Shown here piece after piece: positions 1-9,530 of a stretch of 64,000 bases of DNA; position 1 is the first letter of the stretch; each line of letters starts with the position of its first letter. Both the position numbers and the translations under genes were made by a program. The DNA lies in assembly GCF_008728515.1 (NCBI RefSeq), contig NC_044990.1, positions 58,632,879 through 58,696,878 of the forward strand, given 5' to 3'. Source of the stretch: Papio anubis (lineage: Eukaryota; Chordata; Mammalia; Primates; Cercopithecidae). Below the pieces are notes generated by a model that made no database searches, was not told the DNA's origin, and saw only the letters and a program-made list of their open reading frames with translations.

Positions 1-170
1 CACATATTTTATAAATACATATTTATATATTTAAACATATAAAAATGTGTAAATGTAAATATATTATAAATATATAACTATAAACTATTTTAAAATATAA
101 ATATATTTATCTACGTATTTATATATAATATATAATATTGATTGACATATTTGATAACACTTGTCAATTG
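1..170. repeat. AT-rich low-complexity tract
   Basis: Nearly all A and T with repeated TATAAATA and ATATAT words. It has no coding signal and looks like decayed simple repeat or retroelement-tail sequence. Confidence 0.7.
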
Positions 171-179
171 ATTGACAGG

Positions 180-245
180 TAGAACTTAATTTAGATACTG
201 GCTGTGTCATATAATGGCTATGTAACCTTGGACCAATTTATATAC
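180..245 (+). mobile_element. MIR-like fragment, copy A of a local pair
   Basis: The stretch ending in ACCTTGGA resembles the MIR core (GTGTGACCTTGGGCAA). It closely matches a second stretch near 1240, including positions that differ from the MIR consensus. Confidence 0.4.
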
Positions 246-775
246 ACATTTTTTTTTTCCTTGTGGTCTGTCTCACATTTCATTTTTTTCTTTCTTACTT
301 CTCTGATTTTCTTTTGTCTCTCCTTTCCCCTCCTTATGACCTGGTAGCCCCAGGCTGAAGCTTGCTTCTCTTTCATGTGAATTACTTAGCCCCTGTGTTC
401 TGTTCTCAGGCACCTGGCTTGGGCCGTCCTCTGCTTACCAGCATTTTCTTTAAGGACACTTGCATGCATTTATGAAGTATTTTGCGATTTGCTCTTCATA
501 TGTTGTCTACATCTGAAAACAGATGCAGCTCATCGGTCTTGTTAATTCACAAATCTGGGAAACATTGTAGATTTCAGTGGCAGAACTTATTTTCTAGGCG
601 TAAAGTGATGTAACTTGTCCTTATTTAAAATATGTGAGAGCAGAATTATTAGGAAAAAAAAATTACTCTGCCAAATATTTTTATCCTTTTCTTTAGAATG
701 TATTTTTTAAAGCTTCATCAGTTTTTACTTCATTTTTTCACCCCCAAAATCAGAAAACTTGACTTCTGGTCTCCT
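246..775. other. No gene or clear repeat recognised
   Basis: Mixed unique-looking sequence with pyrimidine-rich patches around 260-330. I see no ORF, splice pair or RNA gene. Confidence 0.4.
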
Positions 776-885
776 ACCAGGGAGATTCTAGACAAGTCAT
801 ATAGTTTTTCAAGTCTCCATGTACCTAGTTATAAAATGGAAATCATCTAAAACACCCTACATGGCAGGAGAGACAGTCAATCCCA
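776..885 (+). mobile_element. Diverged MIR fragment
   Basis: It carries the MIR-like order of a GACAAGTCAT block, a CTCC block and ATAAAATGGAAAT, matching the MIR consensus region CTCATCTGTAAAATGGG. It is weakly preserved. Confidence 0.4.
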
Positions 886-1236
886 ATTGACTAGATGGCC
901 CTTCCAGATAGATATAAAATCTATGATTCTAAGTTGGAATTAGAATTTGATGGGCAACTCTATGTACATTTCCATTTATAGGATATGAAGCAAAATAAAA
1001 TGCAAGATATAATCTCTGCCTTTCAGGAATTTTCCATTTGGTTTGGTATATAAGGCATTCACATAATATAGCAAAATACATTGTGATGCATTATATACTT
1101 GAATGTATGAGTTCCACAGATAGTAAGTGCTATAAAATTTGGAGAAGTTAGAGATCACTGAGGACTGAAATGGTTCCTGGGATCTTTCGGAAGTTGAGAA
1201 GCCATCATGTTGCAAAACAATGTAAGCTTTACTCTC
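886..1236. other. No gene recognised
   Basis: AT-rich unique-looking sequence. A 79-codon minus-strand frame lies here but has no recognisable protein features. Confidence 0.4.
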
Positions 1237-1340
1237 AAGTAGAATTAGATTCAGCTACTGGCTCTGTCATATAATGGTTATATGACCTTGGATAAATTAC
1301 ACTTTTCTTACCTTCATGGAAATACAGATAAAGTCTTCGT
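1237..1340 (+). mobile_element. MIR-like fragment, copy B of a local pair
   Basis: It shares CTGTCATATAATGG and ACCTTGGA with copy A about 1 kb upstream. MIR consensus has CACTTACTAGC in place of the shared ATATAATGG block. Confidence 0.4.
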
Positions 1341-1684
1341 GTGTAGAATTGTCATAGGATTAATTAAGAAATACTGTGATAGAACACAAGATTGTTTAGC
1401 AGAAGGACTAATAAACATGTTCTCTAGTTGGAAGTGGAGGATGATAGGAGGAATCAAAGACAAAGCAGAGTAGTGTAGATCCTTTTAATGAAAATGGGGA
1501 ATCTTAAGCATTCAATTAAAAGAAAAGGAGATGAGTTTGATTTTGTCCGTGGTGAATTTTAGGAAATAATAGGCATCCCAGTATGAGTTTGTCTGAAAAG
1601 AGCCAGACAGATAATTCTGGGCTTAGAAAGAGGAACTCAAATTTTCACTTCATCTAAATTAATTTGAAATGAAACAAATATACT
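1341..1684. other. No gene recognised
   Basis: Unique-looking A-rich sequence leading up to an Alu. I see nothing else in it. Confidence 0.4.
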
Positions 1685-1998
1685 GGCCAGGCGCAGTGGT
1701 TCACACCTGTAATCGCAGCACTTTGGGAGGCTGAGGCAGGTGGATCACCTGAGGTCAGGAGTTCAAGACCAGCTTGGCCAACATGGTGAAACTCCGTATC
1801 TACTAAACAGTACAAAAATTAACCAGGCATGGCGGCAAGCACCTGTAATCCCAGCTACTCAGCAGGCTGAAGCAGAGAGAATTGCTTCACCCCGGGAGAT
1901 GGAGATTACAGTGAGTCAAGATCACGCCACTGCACTCCAGGCTGGGTGACAGAGTAGTCTCAAAAAGACTCCGTCTCAAGAATAAATAAATAAATTAA
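1685..1998 (+). mobile_element. Alu element, full length
   Basis: It starts GGCCAGGCGCAGTGG, carries two arms with GCACTTTGGGAGGCTGAGG and GCACTCCAGGCTGGGTGACAG, and ends in an (AATA)n tail. It is AluS-like with scattered changes. Confidence 0.93.
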
Positions 1999-2161
1999 TT
2001 AAATAATATATATATACTTAATAGAAGTATTCTCATTTGTAAACTAAAAACTACATCCATCATGCATTTACTAAAAATTAAATCTATTAGGTATTTCTGA
2101 GTCTGAGCATTTTCTGACCATTTATAAATTGTTTCTGTTTTCATGGTACTTTCTGTCTTTC

Positions 2162-2163
<2 letters not shown>

Positions 2164-2209
<46 letters not shown>
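2164..2209 (+). repeat. (CT)n microsatellite
   Basis: About 23 uninterrupted CT units. The length and purity make it a likely variable locus. Confidence 0.97.
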
Positions 2210-2213
<4 letters not shown>

Positions 2214-2600
2214 GTGTTCAAGACATGCTACTTCCAGATATGGGATGCTGGCATCTGAAAAAAGCACAGAAGCAGGAAGGTTACCTTCCTCCACCCTTCT
2301 CACCTGAAGTGGGTCTTAAGAACCTCATTTGAGAAGTATCCTTCCTAGCCCAAGTAAAGAATATCCTTCTTTCTGAAGGCACAAGAATGCAGGGAAGATT
2401 CTGAACAAAAGGGGCTTGCTAAATTTTCCCCCAGTTTATTTATATTAGCTCATATTTTATTATCCAATCATTTTTCTACATGACTACCTACTTTTAAAAA
2501 ATCAAACCTAGCATTAAAAATAGAGGGTTTACCCATTTCTTCAGGACTTCATTCCCTTATGAAGGTAGTGCCTGTGTTACATAAAACTTACACTAAATAA

Positions 2601-2908
2601 GCCGGGCGCGGTGGCTTACGCCTGTAATCCAGCACTTTGGGAGACCGAGGTGGGTGGATCACGAGGTCAGGAGATCGAGATCACCCTGGCTAACATGGTG
2701 AAACCCTGTCTCTGCTAAAAATACAAAAATTAGCCGTGTGTGGTGGTGGGCGGCTGTCATCCCAGCTACTCGGGAGGCTGAGGCAGGAGAATGGAGTGAA
2801 CCCGGGGGGCGGAGCTTACAGTGAGCCGAGATCGCGCCACTGCACTCCGGCCTGGGAGACAGAGGGAGACTCTATCTCAAAAACAAAAAACAAAAACAAA
2901 CAAATGAA
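2601..2908 (+). mobile_element. Alu element, AluY-like
   Basis: It opens GCCGGGCGCGGTGGC. Diagnostic young words are GGAGATCGAGATCA, CTGGCTAACATGG and GGCGGAGCTTACAGTGAG. It ends in an (A/C)-rich tail. Confidence 0.93.
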
Positions 2909-3062
2909 AAAATTAGCCGGGTGTGGTGGTGGGCCCTGTAATCCCAGATACTCCGGAGGCTGAGACAGGAGAATCACTTGAATCCAGGAGGCAGAGTTTG
3001 CAAGATCGCCCCAGTGCCCTCCAGCCTGAGCAACAAGAGCGAAATTCCATCTCAAAAATAAA
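2909..3062 (+). mobile_element. Alu fragment, right part only
   Basis: It begins at the middle of an Alu (ATTAGCCGGGTGTGGTGG) and runs to CAACAAGAGCGAAATTCC plus an (AATA)n tail. It sits directly behind the Alu at 2601, so the two form a head-to-tail array with the left arm of the second one missing. Confidence 0.88.
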
Positions 3063-3214
3063 TTAATTAATTTAATTAAACATATGAAATAAATTTGTAT
3101 TCTTTTCTCCTATTACTCTGTCTTTTTTAATAAAGGCCTTAGCCATCAGCCATGAAACTAGGATGGGTGAGAAAAAAGACATTTCTAAACCATTACACTT
3201 CTTTCCTTTCGTCT

Positions 3215-3350
3215 TAAAGAAATATAACTCAGGAGAGTAGAGACACCTATCTTATTCCATTAAGCCCCCTAGTACATAGCATATTACCTTACACATGGTA
3301 AGCGCTCAATAAATTTCTGTGCATAAAGGAATAAATAAATGAATTGTTTA
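3215..3350 (+). mobile_element. L2 3' end fragment
   Basis: It ends with TGGTAAGCGCTCAATAAAT followed by GGAATAAATAAATGAAT, the typical 3' terminus of L2. Confidence 0.6.
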
Positions 3351-3389
3351 TTTTTTGACAAGCTGTTCTTTGACAGGTAGGCGTACTAA

Positions 3390-3900
3390 ATGTTGGAAAT
3401 TTCAGCAGGCAAGAAATACGAGAGAGAAGGTCCCAGCCTTCCTGACGCTTGTGTACAGCACAGGCAAGAAAATAAGCATGGTTCAGGCAAGTGTGAAGTC
3501 GACAGCTGGTTTGAAAGAGCAGTGCGAGTTCTGGGAAGATACAGGAAGCCCTGCTCTGGGAGATGAGGTGGAAGGACTGAGCACGCTTCAGGCAGAGAGG
3601 TGACAGGACGAAAGGCCCTGCCCTACGACACAGAATGGCACATTCCAGCATCTGAAACAAAGTCAATGAAACTGGAAATGAGAGAATGGGAAGAGTGTCA
3701 CTTGAAAAGGCTGAACACTCCAGCCTGGGCGACAGAGCGAGACTCCGTCTCAAAAAAAAAAAAAAAAAAAAAGAAAAGAAAAAAAAAAAAAGGCTGAAGA
3801 ACTAACTAATCAGGGGACAGATGAAGTGCTTCAGGACACATGTTGCTAATTTTGCAGCTTTTCTTAGGGACAAAGAAAAGCCACTAAATTGTTTTTAAAG
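3390..3900 (-). mobile_element. Probable antisense L2 relic
   Basis: Words such as GAAGGTCCCAGCCTTC, GGTGGAAGGACTGAG and AAAGGCCCTGCC follow the order seen in antisense L2. It is strongly diverged and interrupted by a 72-bp Alu tail at 3716. The long frames across it on both strands have no recognised protein similarity. Confidence 0.4.
3716..3787 (+). mobile_element. Severely 5'-truncated Alu with target-site duplication
   Basis: Only the last part of an Alu is present, CACTCCAGCCTGGGCGACAG through GACTCCGTCTC plus an A tail. An 11-bp direct repeat, AAAAGGCTGAA, flanks it at 3705-3715 and 3788-3798. This marks a genuine short retrotransposition event rather than a deletion remnant. Confidence 0.9.
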
Positions 3901-4125
3901 AAAGAACAGACTCTGGAGTCAGACTGCCCAGGTTCATGTATCTGTCACTACATGTTAACAGTGGAACATGGAGCAAATCACTTCCCTCATCTTTTCCTCA
4001 GTGTCCTTATATGTAAAATGGGGATAATATTAGTACTCGCAGCAAAAGGTTCTAAGAATTAAATCAGTGAGAACGCACAAAAACCTGAGTTCCTGGGTAT
4101 CATGAGCACTATATAAAAGTTGATG
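3895..4125 (+). mobile_element. MIR element
   Basis: It reads CTCTGGAGTCAGACTGCC, then a run ending GTAAAATGGGGATAATA, then TTAAATCAGTGAGAA, in MIR consensus order. It is one of the better preserved MIRs here. Confidence 0.8.
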
Positions 4126-4128
4126 TAT

Positions 4129-4152
4129 ACACATGCACACACACACACACAC
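4129..4152 (+). repeat. (CA)n microsatellite
   Basis: A short CA run with one interruption, followed by degenerate (CATA)n sequence. Confidence 0.9.
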
Positions 4153-4184
4153 TCATACACATACTCATACATATTTGTACAATT

Positions 4185-4490
4185 TCTTTTTCTTTTTTCT
4201 TTTTCTTTTTCTTTTTGAGACGGAGTCTCGCTCTATCGCCCAGGCTGGAGTGCAGTGGGGCAATCTCGGCTCACTGCAAGCTCCGCCTCCCGGGTTCACG
4301 CCATTCTCCTGCCTCACTGGCTGGGACTACAGGCGCCCGCCACCACACCCAGCTAATTTTTTGTGTGTTTTTAGTAGAGACGGGGTTTCACCGTGTTAGC
4401 CAGGATGGTCTCCATCTCCTGACCTCGTGATCCGCCCCCCTCGGCCTCTCAAAATGCTGGGATTACAGGCGTGAGCCACCGCGCCCTGCC
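4185..4490 (-). mobile_element. Alu element, AluY-like
   Basis: It has a (TTTTTC)n tail, GAGACGGAGTCTCGCTC, AGCTCCGCCTCCCGGGTTCA and GTTAGCCAGGATGGTCTCC. The last two are AluY-type diagnostic words. A short stretch is missing after GCCTCA at about 4313. Confidence 0.93.
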
Positions 4491-4499
4491 ATAATTTTT

Positions 4500-5130
4500 T
4501 AACAAAGAGAGGTATGATCACATTTTTATTTTTAAAGACACCACTCTGCTACTGTGGGGGGATCATATTGGAGGCAGGCCTGAGTGGATGCAAAGCTAGG
4601 CAAGCATCTAATGGATTGGTCTAGGGAAAGGAGGCTGCTCACTGCTCGACTGGGGTGGGTACTGGAGATGGAGAGAAATAGACTGATTGAAGACTTATAT
4701 ACTGGTAAAACACAAAGAGCATGTGATTGAATTGATATGGTGCAAGGGAAGGGGGAAATCATAGGGAAACAATCAAAACAAAGGTGACTTGCAAATTTCA
4801 AGTGATGCCATTGTGATGCCATTTCTGTTGGGAATGAGAGGGGAAAAGCAGAGTTTATGAGGAAAGTCAAGTTCAGTGGACAATGGAGACATAGATAAAA
4901 TATGGATATAGATAGATGGATATTTGGAGCTTAGAAGAAATTATCAGGCTAGAGATATAATTTGAGGGCCATTAACCATATCAAATATACGAGGAACTGA
5001 ACCTACAAAAGCAGATGATATCATGTAAGTAAAAAACGAAGAATGAGAAGAAAAAAGGGCCTTCTCCTTCTGGGACTCCAACTACAAATGGTCCAAGAGA
5101 GGAAAAAGGGTCAGACCTGGCAACTGATGT
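4500..5130 (-). mobile_element. Antisense L2 relic
   Basis: It follows the antisense L2 body: CACCACTCTGCTACTGT, TGGAGATGGAGAGAAATAGA, and later AAGAAAAAAGGGCCTTCTCC near CTGGGACTCCAAC. The 112-codon minus-strand frame here holds no intact reverse-transcriptase motif. Confidence 0.6.
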
Positions 5131-5699
5131 TAGTGTCTGGATCTTGACCTCACTAATACAGATTTACCTAAAGAAGGCAGTGGTCACCCACCATGCACAA
5201 AATTATTGGGCTGTCTCTGTTATTACAAGAAACGTATGACTTTATCAAGGCACCCAAAGGCAAACTGCTGATGGAACCTTCAAATCAAAGCAAGAATCGT
5301 GCCCCAATTGTATTAGCTACACACCATGTGCGTTCCTTGACAACAGGCATTTGTACTCTCAGTTCCATGCAGAAAATCCAGGATTCAAGTAAAAACCTGT
5401 TGTTGCTCGTTGAAATCTGGCTGACACCCAGCCCTAATCAAAATTTTCAACTCAGTTCCTAGATTTATTTTTGCCTCCTATAAAAACAAATCTTTAATTT
5501 CAAGATTTCTGTCAATGGAAAACAATGTGATTTGAAAGGTAAAATCATTTTCTCTAACATAACATCAGGCAGTCAGAAATAAATGTAAAGTGTAATTCAA
5601 GATCCACGATTATACAGGTAGCTCCATCTAATATGGCATCTAATTGATAATGCCATTTTTAGCATTTTGGAAACCAAATGATAACTGAATTCTTTATGC
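5131..5699. other. No gene recognised; 89-codon open frame of unknown meaning
   Basis: A plus-strand frame from 5193 to 5462 is open for 89 codons in otherwise unique-looking DNA. It has no signal peptide, known domain or splice context that I can identify, and its length is within chance for human DNA. Confidence 0.35.
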
Positions 5700-6840
5700 A
5701 TTCTTTCTTTCATTCAGCCAATGTTTATAACGTTATGTGGAGGCTAGGAAGAGAACTAATACAAAGGCCTCCAGGAGTTTATAAAATCAAGGTAAGGAGT
5801 AGGTAGGTAAATGAGCCATAATAACATAAAATGCTAATAGAGATAGGAAAAGGGAACTTTGCCTAAGGCCTGGGAGAAACTGATTCTGCCTGTAGCTGTC
5901 TGAAAAGAGTTCCTAGAGCAAGATCTTTACATCTCAGTAGGCAAATAGGTAGGAAAGAACATTCCAGAGATAAAGAATAGTAATGCAAAGTCACTAAGAA
6001 TAAAGGGTGCAGCATATTCAAGGAACAAGAGAAAGTTTGTTGCAGTTAGAATTTAAAGTGAGAGGAAAAGACAGCAAAGGCCTGGGGATATGGGCCAATT
6101 TGTAAAAGACCTCATAGACTAGGTTTAAAAAGTCGTGGCTTTTCCTTTTTAGAATGGTTGGCAGCCAGAGTGATGTGATCCAATTTGTCTTCAGGATGAC
6201 AACCTGAACAGCGTTTGGGAGAGTAATTTGCAAGAGGAAGAGAATATCGGTAGAGGAACTAGTTAGGAAACGTGTAATAATCCAGTTAAAAGCTGATGTG
6301 ATGCCCATCATGGTGGCTCACACCTGTAATCCCAGCACTTTGGGAGGCCAAGGAGGGCGGATCACATGAGATCAGGAGTTTGTGACCAGCCTGGCCAACA
6401 TGGTGAAACCCCATCTCTACTAAAAACTATTAGCCAGATGTGGTGGCGGGCACCTGTAATCCCAGCTACTCAGGAGACTGAGGCAGGAGAATTGCTTGAT
6501 CCCGGGAGGCAGAGGTTGCAGTGAATTGCTCTCGAGCCACTGCACTCCAGCCTAGGCAACAAGAGCAAAACTCCATTGCAAAAAAAAAAAAAAAAGTGAT
6601 GTGGCCTTTTGCAAGGCAATGCCACTGTGGGTAGAGAAGAAGCATTTTTCCAGAAAAAGTAGGATTTTGTGTTCAATTAGATAAAGAGGAGTAAATAATA
6701 ATTGGGAGATTCAGGGAGCTTCAGGGCTCCACGCAAATTTGATACACTTAAAGTGATGATACAGGTGTTAGGTCATATCATCCTTGGCCTAATGCTCTGT
6801 GCATTTCCTGAGACCAGGTTTCCATCTTAGTGAACGTATT
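5700..6840 (-). mobile_element. Antisense L2 relic, split by an Alu
   Basis: Antisense L2 words appear in order: CATTCAGCCAATGTTTATA, AGAACATTCCAGAGA, GACCTCATAGACTAGG, GAGTGATGTGATCCAATTT and AATAATCCAGTTAAAAGCTG. The element resumes after the Alu at 6593 with GTGATGTGGCC. Confidence 0.65.
6301..6592 (+). mobile_element. Alu element
   Basis: It runs from CATCATGGTGGCTCACACC to an A15 tail. TGATGTG at the left edge and GTGATGTGG at the right edge form a short target duplication inside the host L2. Confidence 0.9.
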
Positions 6841-6850
6841 AAACTTTGTA

Positions 6851-7160
6851 CAGTCATGCATCACTTAATGACAAGAATACAGTCTGAGAAACGCATCCTT
6901 AGGTGATTCTGTCATTGTGCAAACATCGGAGTGTACTTACACAAACCTAGATGGGATAGCCTGCTACACACACACCTAGGCTACAAACCTGTATAGTGCG
7001 TGACTGTACTGAATACTGTGGGCAACTGTAACACAATGGTGTTTGTGTACCTAAACATATCCAAACGTGGAAAAGGTTTAAATATGATATTATAATCTTA
7101 CGTGACCACTGTCATATATGCAGTCCATTGCTGACTGAAATGCTATGTGGCGCATCACTG
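6851..7160 (-). mobile_element. Tigger-type MITE (Tigger3/MER7-like)
   Basis: The ends are inverted repeats: CAGTCATGCATCACTTAATG at the left, and a right end that complements it and finishes in CACTG. TA dinucleotides flank both sides (6849-6850, 7161-7162), the pogo/Tigger target duplication. Internal words AAACCTAGATGGGATAGCC and TGTACTGAATACTGTGGGC match the ends of the longer copy at 55.96 kb in reverse. It is a non-coding deletion derivative. Confidence 0.85.
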
Positions 7161-7615
7161 TACATGATTTTGTCAACTCACTGCTGATCCACCTTGTTCT
7201 TTACCACTGCCTAACCTCTGCACAGGACAAAGCACTTCTATCTTTGGAGAGGGAAATGTCATTAAGAGTAATAGTGAGTAAGAGAGAAGGATTTGAGAGG
7301 CAAGGTGCAGTGAGGAGAAGAGAGAGAGATGCTTTTTTTTTTTTTTTTTTTAGCTATGCCCTCTCTCTAAAGTCAAGCACCAGTTCAAATGGAGACGGGG
7401 CTGACTTGTCAGTGACTATAGACAATGTGATCGTATGTCTCTGAGTCTCACCTCCAATCTGAGTCTAACCTTTGTGCTGATTAGCAATTGATATGTTGGA
7501 GTCTCGGATTTTGAAAGACCAAAATGTATGCTCAAATAGCAAGTGCAAATTCAGTTTTGGTCATTTCAGGTAATTTACGTTACTATAATGACATCAATCT
7601 AAACAGAATATTCAA
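7161..7615. other. No gene recognised; contains a T18 run
   Basis: A purine-rich patch near 7270-7330 is followed by a T-run at 7334-7351. An open frame of 99 codons crosses the T-run and is treated as chance. Confidence 0.4.
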
Positions 7616-7631
7616 GAACCATTTATTTGTT

Positions 7632-8009
7632 TGTTTTTGTTTTGTTTTGTTTTGTTTTGTTTGCTTTTTTATTTTTGTTTCGTTTTGTTGAGACGGAGTC
7701 TCACTCTGTAGCCCAGGCCAGAGTGCAGTGGTGCGATCTCGGCTCACTGCAACCTCCACCTCCTGCCTCAAGTCTCCTGAGTAGCTGGGAGTTCAAACGA
7801 TTCTCCTGCCTCAGTCTCCCAAGTACCTGGGATTAAAGGCATGCACCACCACACCCAGCTCATTTTTATATTTTTAGTAGAAACGGGCTTTCGCCATGTT
7901 TGCCAGACTGGTCTTGAAGTCCTGACCTCAAGTGATTTCACTGGCCTCAGCCTCCCAAAGTGCTGGGATTACAGGCGTGAGCCACCGCCTGTAATCTGTA
8001 AACTGACCT
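7632..8009 (-). mobile_element. Alu with internal rearrangement and perfect target duplication
   Basis: A (TTTTG)n tail is followed by an antisense Alu. The 16-bp direct repeat GAACCATTTATTTGTT flanks it at 7616-7631 and 8010-8025. Between 7760 and 7830 the segment around CTCCTGAGTAGCTGGGA is partly duplicated and reordered. About 23 non-Alu bases lie between the Alu 5' end and the target duplication. Confidence 0.93.
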
Positions 8010-8025
8010 GAACCATTTATTTGTT

Positions 8026-8394
8026 ACATTGATATTTGCATAATAAAGTGACAACTCTTCTCTTTTATTTTCAGTCTCCCTCCCAAGCAGCTCTGAGGGT
8101 ACATGGATAACACTAATAATCTCACAATCTGTGATTAAGTCAATAAATAGTGTTTTTAGCAGTCTGTCTCATTTTTAAACAAAATGGTAATTTCTTACAC
8201 ATATTTATTTTGGATAGTAAAGTATATAACTAACAATTGATGCAGTAGAAAGTGGAGAAATGTCTCAATGTTATTATTTCTTCTGTACGCACAAAATGAC
8301 TATTTTATTTTCATCCTGCTGAGGCATACTTCTTCCTTCCCCAAAGGAGAAATGATCATAATATATTACTTTCCCTCATTGGACTTACTCTTAA
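8026..8394. other. No gene recognised
   Basis: AT-rich unique-looking sequence without a clear repeat signature. Confidence 0.4.
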
Positions 8395-8515
8395 GTGTTA
8401 TTTGATTCAGTTCCCATGCTAATCCTGTGATAGATGGAACAATGCTATTATTCCCATTTAAAGTAAGAGGGAGTAAGAATTTTATCTAGAAGCAAGTGAT
8501 GGGAAAAATTGGAAC
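8395..8515 (-). mobile_element. Diverged antisense MIR fragment
   Basis: It reads CTATTATTCCCATTTAAAG, then AGCAAGTGATGGG and TTGGAACCAAC, the antisense MIR order. Confidence 0.45.
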
Positions 8516-8816
8516 CAACACAAATTTTTAAACTTAAAGTAGTAGTCCACAAATGATGATGATCCATTTATTGGAATACTACACAGCCATTAAAGAGTAG
8601 TTCATAGAAACATATTTGCGACTAATGTATATTTGATATTGAGAGACAGGACTAGCTGGATTTCCTAGGCCTACTAAGAATCCCTAAGCCCAGCTGGAAG
8701 ATGACCGCATCCACCTTTAAACACCGGGCTCGCAGCTTAGGTCACACCCGAGCAATCAGGTAGTAAAGAGAGCTCACTAAAATGCTAATTAGGCAACAAC
8801 AGGAGGTAAAAAATAG

Positions 8817-8821
8817 CCAAT
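8817..8821 (+). promoter_or_regulatory. CCAAT box of the LTR17 promoter
   Basis: An intact CCAAT lies about 45 bases upstream of the TATA motif, at the spacing expected in the U3 promoter. Confidence 0.6.
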
Positions 8822-8864
8822 CATCTATCGCCTGAGAGCACAGAGAGAGGGACAATGATCAGGA

Positions 8865-8870
8865 TATAAA
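8865..8870 (+). promoter_or_regulatory. TATA box of the LTR17 promoter
   Basis: An intact TATAAA sits in the context CAGGATATAAACCC of U3. Transcription would start some 25-30 bases downstream. Confidence 0.65.
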
Positions 8871-8944
8871 CCCAGGCATTCGAGCTGGCAAGGGCTACCC
8901 TCTTTGGGTCCCCTCCCTTTGTATGGGAGCTCTGTTTTCACTCT

Positions 8945-8950
8945 ATTAAA
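8945..8950 (+). terminator. LTR17 polyadenylation signal (ATTAAA)
   Basis: ATTAAA in the context CTCTATTAAATCTTGCAACT near the R/U5 boundary is the usual HERV-W signal. It could end transcripts entering from the left. Confidence 0.6.
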
Positions 8951-9530
8951 TCTTGCAACTGCACTCTCTTCTGGTCCGTGTTTGTTATGGCTTGAGCTGA
9001 GCTTCCGCTTGCTGTCCACCGCTGTTTGCCACAGTGGCAGACTCGCCGCTGACTTCCATCCCTCTGGATCCTGCAGGGTGTCCGCTGTGCTCCTGATCCA
9101 GGAGGCGTGCATTGCCTCTAGGGATCGGGCTAAAGAATTGCCATTGTTCCTGCACAGCTAAGTGCCTGGGTTGGTCCTAATTGAGCTGAACACTAGTCAT
9201 TGGATTCCACGGTTCTCTTCTGTGACCCAGGGCTTCTAATAGAGCTACAACACTCAAGGCATGGTCCAAGATTCCATTCATCAGAATTCGTGAGGCCAAG
9301 AACCCCAGGTCAGAGAACACGAGGCTTGCAAGCGGCCTGCCACCATCTAGGGAGCTCTGGGAGCAAGGACCCCCGGTAACACTATGGAAAGATGTTTTCA
9401 ATATATTGCTTAGTAAAAGCACAGATAATAAAATTATATGTCCAGAATACCCTATCTTGAAAATATTCACTTATGAATAGGTATATATGCCTAGAAATAA
9501 ATACCTGGAAAGGTGTATTGGGAAATGAAA

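Larger units (their letters stand above)
2215..3175 (+). mobile_element. ERV LTR-like repeat, copy 1, split by Alus
   Basis: 2215-2600 and 3063-3175 read as one element interrupted by Alu sequence. Both parts align by eye with a second copy at 37.9-39.0 kb. Shared words include ACAGAAGCAGGAAGGT, AAATTTCCCCCAGT, TTCTACATGACT and a downstream CAGCCATGAA block. The family is not identified; it has the look of an ERV1-type LTR. The 5' end is eroded. Confidence 0.6.
8640..9381 (+). mobile_element. HERV-W solo LTR (LTR17 type)
   Basis: A complete 742-bp LTR starts TGAGAGACAGGACTAGC and ends CCCCGGTAACA. It matches the HERV-W LTR as I remember it, including AATCAGGTAGTAAAGAGAG and CCCTTTGTATGGGAGCTC. 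U3, R and U5 are all present with no flanking gag or PBS, so it is a solo LTR from recombination, not an L1-processed copy (those start at R and carry a poly-A tail). Flanking 4-mers are ATAT and CTAT, an imperfect target duplication. LTRs of this family can act as placental promoters, but activity here is unknown. Confidence 0.93.
8550..9530 (+). mobile_element. Old L1 (L1M) 3' fragment split by a HERV-W LTR
   Basis: The left part (8550-8639) contains TTGGAATACTACACAGCCAT, the end of L1 ORF2. The right part (9382-9530) continues with ATGGAAAGATGTTTTCAATA and TGCTTAGTAAAAGCA, as in L1M 3' regions. Reading continues across the LTR. Confidence 0.65.

Noticed and set aside
3289..3753. 154-codon minus-strand frame, the longest in the window
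   Set aside because: It starts in an Alu tail and runs through decayed L2 sequence. No known domain, no splice or promoter support.
8904..9161. 85-codon frame in the HERV-W LTR
   Set aside because: It lies in non-coding R/U5 sequence and no viral gene is present in this solo LTR.
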